From positions 1 through 8,094 of the forward strand of contig DDUN01000079.1 of the NCBI GenBank assembly GCA_002344825.1: a DNA stretch of 8,094 nucleotides, read 5' to 3'. The DNA is from Candidatus Multiplicimicrobium inquinatum. GTDB lineage: Bacteria; Omnitrophota; Omnitrophia; Omnitrophales; Aquincolibacteriaceae. Below, piece by piece: positions 1 to 6,000 of the stretch (the stretch's first letter is position 1; the number at the start of each line of letters is the position of its first letter). The notes beneath the pieces are model-generated. The model was not told the origin of the DNA and ran no database searches. It worked only from the letters and a program-made list of their open reading frames with translations. A program made the translations under genes and the position numbers.

Positions 1-3000
1 GAAAGCGCCACTTCGCCCATTTCAACCTTTCGGGACTCCATTCCAATGATATTCTGCGCCTGCTCGATACCCTTTTGCGCTTGATCAATGCCTATTTCTA
101 GTGCCGCTATATCTTGATTAACGGTTTTAATCCTCTCTTGAATCTCCGCTTTCTCCTTCTTTAGCCCCTCTAATTGAGCTTGCTGCTTTTCTGTTTTGTT
201 ATTAATCGCCTCTAGCTTTTGAATTTGCACATCAACTGACTGCAGCTGCTCATTTAACTTTTGCGCATTTTCGGCTTTTGTGCCAATTTCTTTCATGGCG
301 GTTTCAACCGCATCTTTGCCTGCTTGAATTTTTTGCTGCGCGTCATTAATTTTTTCTAAAGCCTTTACCTGGTCTGAAACTTTTTGATATTGCGAATCCG
401 TTTCCTTTAATTTTTGAAGTTTGCTCCGTGTCTCAGCAAGCAGTTCACCGGATTCTTTTAAGACGGATCTCTCAAGGTTCTTTTCTTCTTTTTTCAAATT
501 ATGAATTTCTTTCTCCCGTAAACGATAGGCTTCCGCGTAAGCTTCCATGACAGCCGGCGATTTTACCGCTGCTTCGAGGGTTGCCTGATCTGATAATTTG
601 AAAGCGTCCAGTTCGGTCACTTCATTAAGACGTCTTAAGGCTCCGATTCCCGCGCGCTGATCCGCTGAAACATGAAAAATAGCATCACGCAAAATGGGTA
701 AAAGCATTGCTTCGATTACTTGAATCTCTTTTCTTGAAAGACCGGCTTCTTCGGCAATGATGGTACGGAGAATGGCGTTCAAATCGCTTTCCGTAAGAGC
801 CTTGCGAGAGTATCGGCTTAAATTATTCGCAATCCGATCCAAAACCTTTTTAACAATCTGAGAAGCTTTTGAATCACCAGCCTGGTTGGATTCAGACAAT
901 TTAACATCAATTATTTCCTGTGCTGCGCGGCTAATTTCGCTAAAAATATTTTCCGCGGAAAGTCTGAGCCAATATCCGCCAAGCGCAGAAGCAAACTCAA
1001 CTGAAAAACGCGCGTTTTGAACACGCATTGCTTCAAGGGTCTCAAACCGGACAAGAACTCCGCGACCTGATCCATCTCCGACCCGGACACCTTCGGCATC
1101 GCGGGCAATCCGAACCTGACTTGCCGCATTCCTCGAGTCCCGCCCAAAAGGTAAGACGATAAACCCTTTTTCACGAGCCCGACGGCCAAGGGTCGGTGTC
1201 ATGCCGCGCGCTGCTTCTGCCAATTCCGCCGCGGGTTGTGACGGTGGTGATATATGAATATCTTGGGGGTTTGAAATCAATTTTGCGCTTCCAACAAGCA
1301 AAGCGAGAGTGCGTAATGCCGCCGGAATGAAATGCTCAAGTTGGCTATTAAGCAACTCTTCCGTCAGCTTAAATCGCAGAGAATCTTTACCGTCTAACTT
1401 CGCCACTAAATCCCGCACAGTTTGAGGTGCTTTCAAAGCCGCCTTCGAAGCGTCCGATTCACCTTCAGATTTTCTGAACCGCGCATCAGCATGATAAACT
1501 TCAACTAACCGCGCTAAATCAACAGCTGATTCACCGCGATTCGCCGCAAACGCTTCCTGTTGTAAATGATTCTCAAGCCTTTGTATTTCAACCATGCTCG
1601 TCCATTGACGAACCAAAGACTCCACCGCTGCCGCGTCAGGAATAAGAGCATCAAATTTCAATCTTTCAAGAGCATGGACAATATCTTCAATCCGGGAGGA
1701 TTCCGGCTTGGCGGATTCAGCAGGTTTAGAAGCGTCAACCTTTTCCCCAGGTGCCCTCACCGCTTCGCCTTCAACTTTCGCCGGCGCAGGGGCCAATGAA
1801 TCTGGGGCTGCAGGAACAAGCTCTGTGACTTCAATTTGAGCAGGCTTGGTTGTTTCAACAACAGATTCAACTTGTTTAGCAGGTCCGGCTTCTTCAGCAG
1901 ATTTAGGTAACCCCGCAACGGATTCAATTGATTTGGGCGCTTCGACCGCTACTTCAGGCTTTCCCGCCTCAGATAAAGTGGTTTCAATCGTTTCAGTAAG
2001 TTTAGGGGCTGTTAATTCCGATTCAGGCTTAATCACTTCAACAAGACGGGCGGTGGTTTCTTCAGCAGATTTCTTCGTTGTGACTTTCGATTCGGGCGGA
2101 GCACGGCTCGCCGGCACTTCCGCGATTGGTTTCGTCTGCATCTGTTCTACAGGGGTGCTCAGCAAGGCTTTTCCTTCCAACACACCGGGCGCATTAATTT
2201 CCGCTCTAAAAAAGTCAGCAACGAGAGGTATTAATAAATCAAATTGAGCTTCAAATTCACGAATTGTTTCTTCAACCCGTGACAATTCGATACGCAGTTT
2301 ACCGTCTTTATCACCCGTCTCTTTAATTTGCTTCTTTAATTCCGTTTTATAATTCTCAGCCGCCTGACGCGCCTGATCTTTCACCGGCCGTGCAAAATCC
2401 ATAACATCCCGCTCAATACCAACCTCCGCATTGCGACCACCCAGGGCATTCGAAATAAGCTCCAGCTGACTATTCAAATCAAAGAAAGCTGCCTCAAACA
2501 CCTCTTTTAAACTAAGCACTTCTTTGCGAGCCGGCTGAGTTACTTCCGCCATTTTTTCAACACCGCGTGTTTCAGCAGCTTTTTCGCGAGGAGCCACCTC
2601 TTGAGAGCTTGGATTTCGTCTTTGCCACAACAATGTCCCGACAATAGACTCGGAATGTTTATTTTCGGCGCGGCGAACATCTTTTCCTTCCAATGCCTCC
2701 GCTCGCACTTTCACATTTCTAATAAGACCTATCAGCTGTTGGTCGGTTAATTTCTTAGTAACGCGAACTGCCTGAGCATATAACTCGCCCAGCGTTTCGG
2801 TAAGCTGCTCTCTCAACTCACTCTGCCTTGCACTCTCCTGCTCCGACTTCTCAGATTTTTCATTAAGAACGCTAAATTCCTTCATCTCAGGAGACTCGTT
2901 GAATTGCTTTTCAATTTTCACAAGATCAGATGCTTTGTTCACCCGCCCGATTTTAACTCCATTAAGGTAGATATTTCTTTCTTGGTACTTGCTTACCGCA

Positions 3001-6000
3001 AAGGGAACGGCACTAAGCAATAGAACTACGGTTCCCCCTAAAATAGCTCCGACCGGCCCGCCAAGAAATAACCCGGCACTGATTGCAGTAAAAATTCCAG
3101 CCATTGAAAGAATCATTTCCGTGATGCCAAAGCCACCTTCCTTATTGCCCTTAAGCGCGGCCAGCTTCATGCCGCCTTTTCCGGCTTCGGCAGGTAAAGC
3201 TGTTGCTTTCGCCGATTCCACAACTTCGGATCGCGCAGTAGCGGCGCTTTCCAACTGTAATATTTGTTTTGTTTCAGCATCAATCCGCGTCTTAATCTGA
3301 AGCAACTCATCCCGCACTTCGGACCGGCGCTCTCCTACTTCCTTTAAGGCGGCTTCGATTTTAAGGCTGGCATCATTCAATTTTGCGGCATCGAGATTAC
3401 CTGCTTTGAGTATTTGAAGAGCCTCGGTCTTGAATGCTTCGACCCGCTTAACAGCTTCCGGAGTCAGACCGACGGCTTCGGCTTTTCCGCCAAAAATACC
3501 GGCCGAAATTTGTTGGACGGCAGTTTCAAAATTCAAACTCTCCGTTAATTTTGAATTGCTTTTCAACGCATCAAAAATACTTTTTCCCGCGGATTCGAGC
3601 AATTTGTTTTTTGACCCGCCGAGCGATTGTCCCAACATCACTTCGAGGGCAATGCTGGACGCATCTTTAAATTCTCTGGTTTCACTGCGCGCATACCTGG
3701 TCAAAGCATCCGCGACTTCAAGCGCGTAATTAATTGTTTCTTTACTATATTTCGGGTTTCCTTTTGCATCAACACGACTACCTTCACGACTCATGCGCGT
3801 CTGCACTTCAGCAATATGGTACCCCGCGTTTTCAAATGAATTAGCCTGCGGAACAAGGAAGATCGCGTAGGAGTTAACCTCATTCATAAATTCACCCCAT
3901 GATGCACGTGTTCCTGTCGACGCAGCTTTAACGAGATGCAGCGGCATCATCAAAAAGTTGCCCACCATGGAAGGAAGAGTCATGATTTGATCCAAATAAT
4001 ACTGTTCATCCATCGCTGAATGTCCCCCTTCTTGCGGTGAAAGTTGACCCGCTGTCGCCTGAATCGGCGCCATGATGAGATTAAACATAATCAAGTTATC
4101 AACTTGATGAAAAACTTTTTCTCCAAAGCGGCGCGGCAGACTCTTCCCAAGATTTTGAGCTGCCCCCCGGCTGAGACTGCTGAAAACCTTTACTTTTCTG
4201 AGAAGACCGCCAAGCGAGCGTGCAATACCCGAGAAAAATCCTTGCGTTTTGGACATACTACCCGCTAATCCGCTCGAGTACGTAATTCCAAAAACATGCA
4301 TTACCTGTCCCAAAAGCGCGTCATGCAGCATGCGTGAACCACTCCAAGCCGCCCCATCAAAACCAAACTCGCTATGAATTCGATCAGCAACTAAATCAAG
4401 CCATCCCTCCGCTTTTTTGCCATCACTATGTCTTTGAACCATGCTTTGCAGGTCAACTTTAGAAAGGCGTTCACCCAAATTCTTGAGACCCGTCTCTCCC
4501 AGCAGCGATATCAAGAGTGTTGTAATTGGATTTCCGCTCTTTTCTCCGCCAACAACAGCCAGCAAGTATTGACCAAAACGAGAAATCGCCGGACCAAGAA
4601 CATAAGCAAATAAATGGTCAATACCAAAAATAGATTGGCTCACAGGAAAAATCTTGAACATCAGAATCGAGCTTGCGGCAGATTCATAAATTTTAACGGC
4701 ATCCAAAGTTAAAAGTTTGCCCGTTTTCTTCCCACCTCCTCGTATCACATCAATTACTTTAAACGTCCCCTGAGTTGCTAATTTTCCGCCTACCTGCAGG
4801 GCAATGTCAGATGTCATCACTTTTGCCGCGGCCGCATTCTTAACAAGCGATACTCCCACAGCCGCGCGGATACCAAATCCGGCTAATACAAGCATAGTCC
4901 CCCAAAACATGTAGCTTTGATTTTCCGTAAATAAACCAGTCAGAAAAAGCGCTGCTCCGGCGCCGCTTGTGATCGAGCCAATTGCATATAGTGCCCGTAA
5001 TCCGCCGCCCGCCACGCTTGGCAGAAAAATCTTACCCAAGAAAAAAGGTCCGAATGCCACCAATGCCGCAATTCCGGTCAGTGTTTTGGCCATGTCCGAT
5101 TGGGGGCTGGCAATTGTCCACACAATTCCGACAACAAAACCTCCCGTGGCCAGCATTTGCGTACCGCGCATCACCGCCAAAATTTTATCTCCCTTGCTGC
5201 CCGTGACCCAAAGCGCCCGAATGGGGCTGATAAGTCCGGTTGTTGCCACACCTTTAATAGATGCAAGTGCTCCCTGAGAGGCAATTTCAGAAGATTTTTT
5301 TCCGAGACCTACCGCCCATCTTCCAATGTTTCGCAAAAATCCGCCAATGAGACCGATATAGGCTCCATAGCCAAGCACACGTAACGTAATCGGCGTTTCT
5401 ACCCCCATCAGCGATAATCCCAAAGAAATACTTAACGAAAAATTACCGATCGCCGTCAGGGTTCCTAAGCCCCAAGCAAAGCCAGTCCACGCAGTTGACG
5501 CGGCCACTCCGCCAAACAAACCAACTGACGCGGAAAAAGCAGTCATACCGCCGCCGACACCAGCGATGGCCAACCCAACGACAGACATATAAGCGCCCGC
5601 AAACTTTAAGTAATCATTCTTGGTGACATACCCCACGCCGGCAGTAACGAGACCAACGCCTAACACCGCCATACCAATTGTCGCCAGGGCAGAAAAATAT
5701 CCCACCAAAGTACCGCCGCCCGTGAAAAATGCTCCGACAACAGCCACAACAAACACACCAATAGCTCCGCCAATCAGAAGCCACCGAAAGCCTGCATCCT
5801 CACGCCACAAATCTGCTGTAAGCGAGGCCATCGACATGTTCATAAACTCAATGCGTTCACCAATGAGACCATTTTTTCCGACGGTTATTTGGAAGGCTTG
5901 CCCATCAAAACCGGCAATTCTTTCGTAAGTCCGGCGAATAACCTGACCGTTAGAATTGAACCCCTGCGAGAAGGATGTGCGGTCTGACCATTCCCCGGGC

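Larger units (their letters stand above)
1692..2156 (-). other. Pro/Ala/Glu/Lys-rich low-complexity linker (residues 1980-2134)
   Basis: About 155 residues consist chiefly of Pro, Ala, Glu, Lys, Ser, Thr and Val, with recurring KPES, KPEV, KPAQ, KPAES, APK and PKS steps and almost no aromatic residue. Such extended linkers are known in TonB, TolA and similar envelope-spanning proteins, where they bridge periplasm or peptidoglycan. That parallel is compositional, not homology. Codon use stays in phase, with no sign of a frameshift. Confidence 0.8.

Noticed and set aside
911..1189. Minus-strand open frame of 92 codons, and a similar one at 6845-7063
   Set aside because: Each lies in the same strand but a different phase from the long frame, is fully contained in it and resembles no protein.
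1690..2160. CRISPR-like or tandem DNA repeat array in the linker
   Set aside because: Only one 15-base pair is identical; the remainder is in-frame low-complexity coding sequence with no regular spacers.
3..3464. Phage tape-measure protein
   Set aside because: Coiled coils and a hydrophobic hairpin would fit, but the beta-rich block of about 770 residues, the ten-segment membrane core and the absence of any tail gene in the window make it less likely. It cannot be excluded without the flanks.
4733..4740. Strong Shine-Dalgarno-like AGGAGGTG on the minus strand
   Set aside because: It is explained by in-frame coding for the Arg-Gly-Gly-Gly stretch, and no start codon sits at a suitable distance downstream, so it does not mark an internal gene start.
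4716..4742. Nucleotide-binding P-loop in RGGGKKTGK
   Set aside because: The Gly/Lys richness is suggestive, but GxxxxGK[ST] spacing is not met and no Walker B or surrounding ATPase fold is visible.
1566..5928. Short plus-strand open frames (for example 1566-1799, 1846-2247, 2989-3300, 3430-3729, 4969-5277, 5620-5928)
   Set aside because: All are antisense to the continuous minus-strand frame. Their translations are compositionally odd (runs of Ser, Thr, Pro and Ala), no ribosome-binding site was evident, and they match shadows of the long gene.
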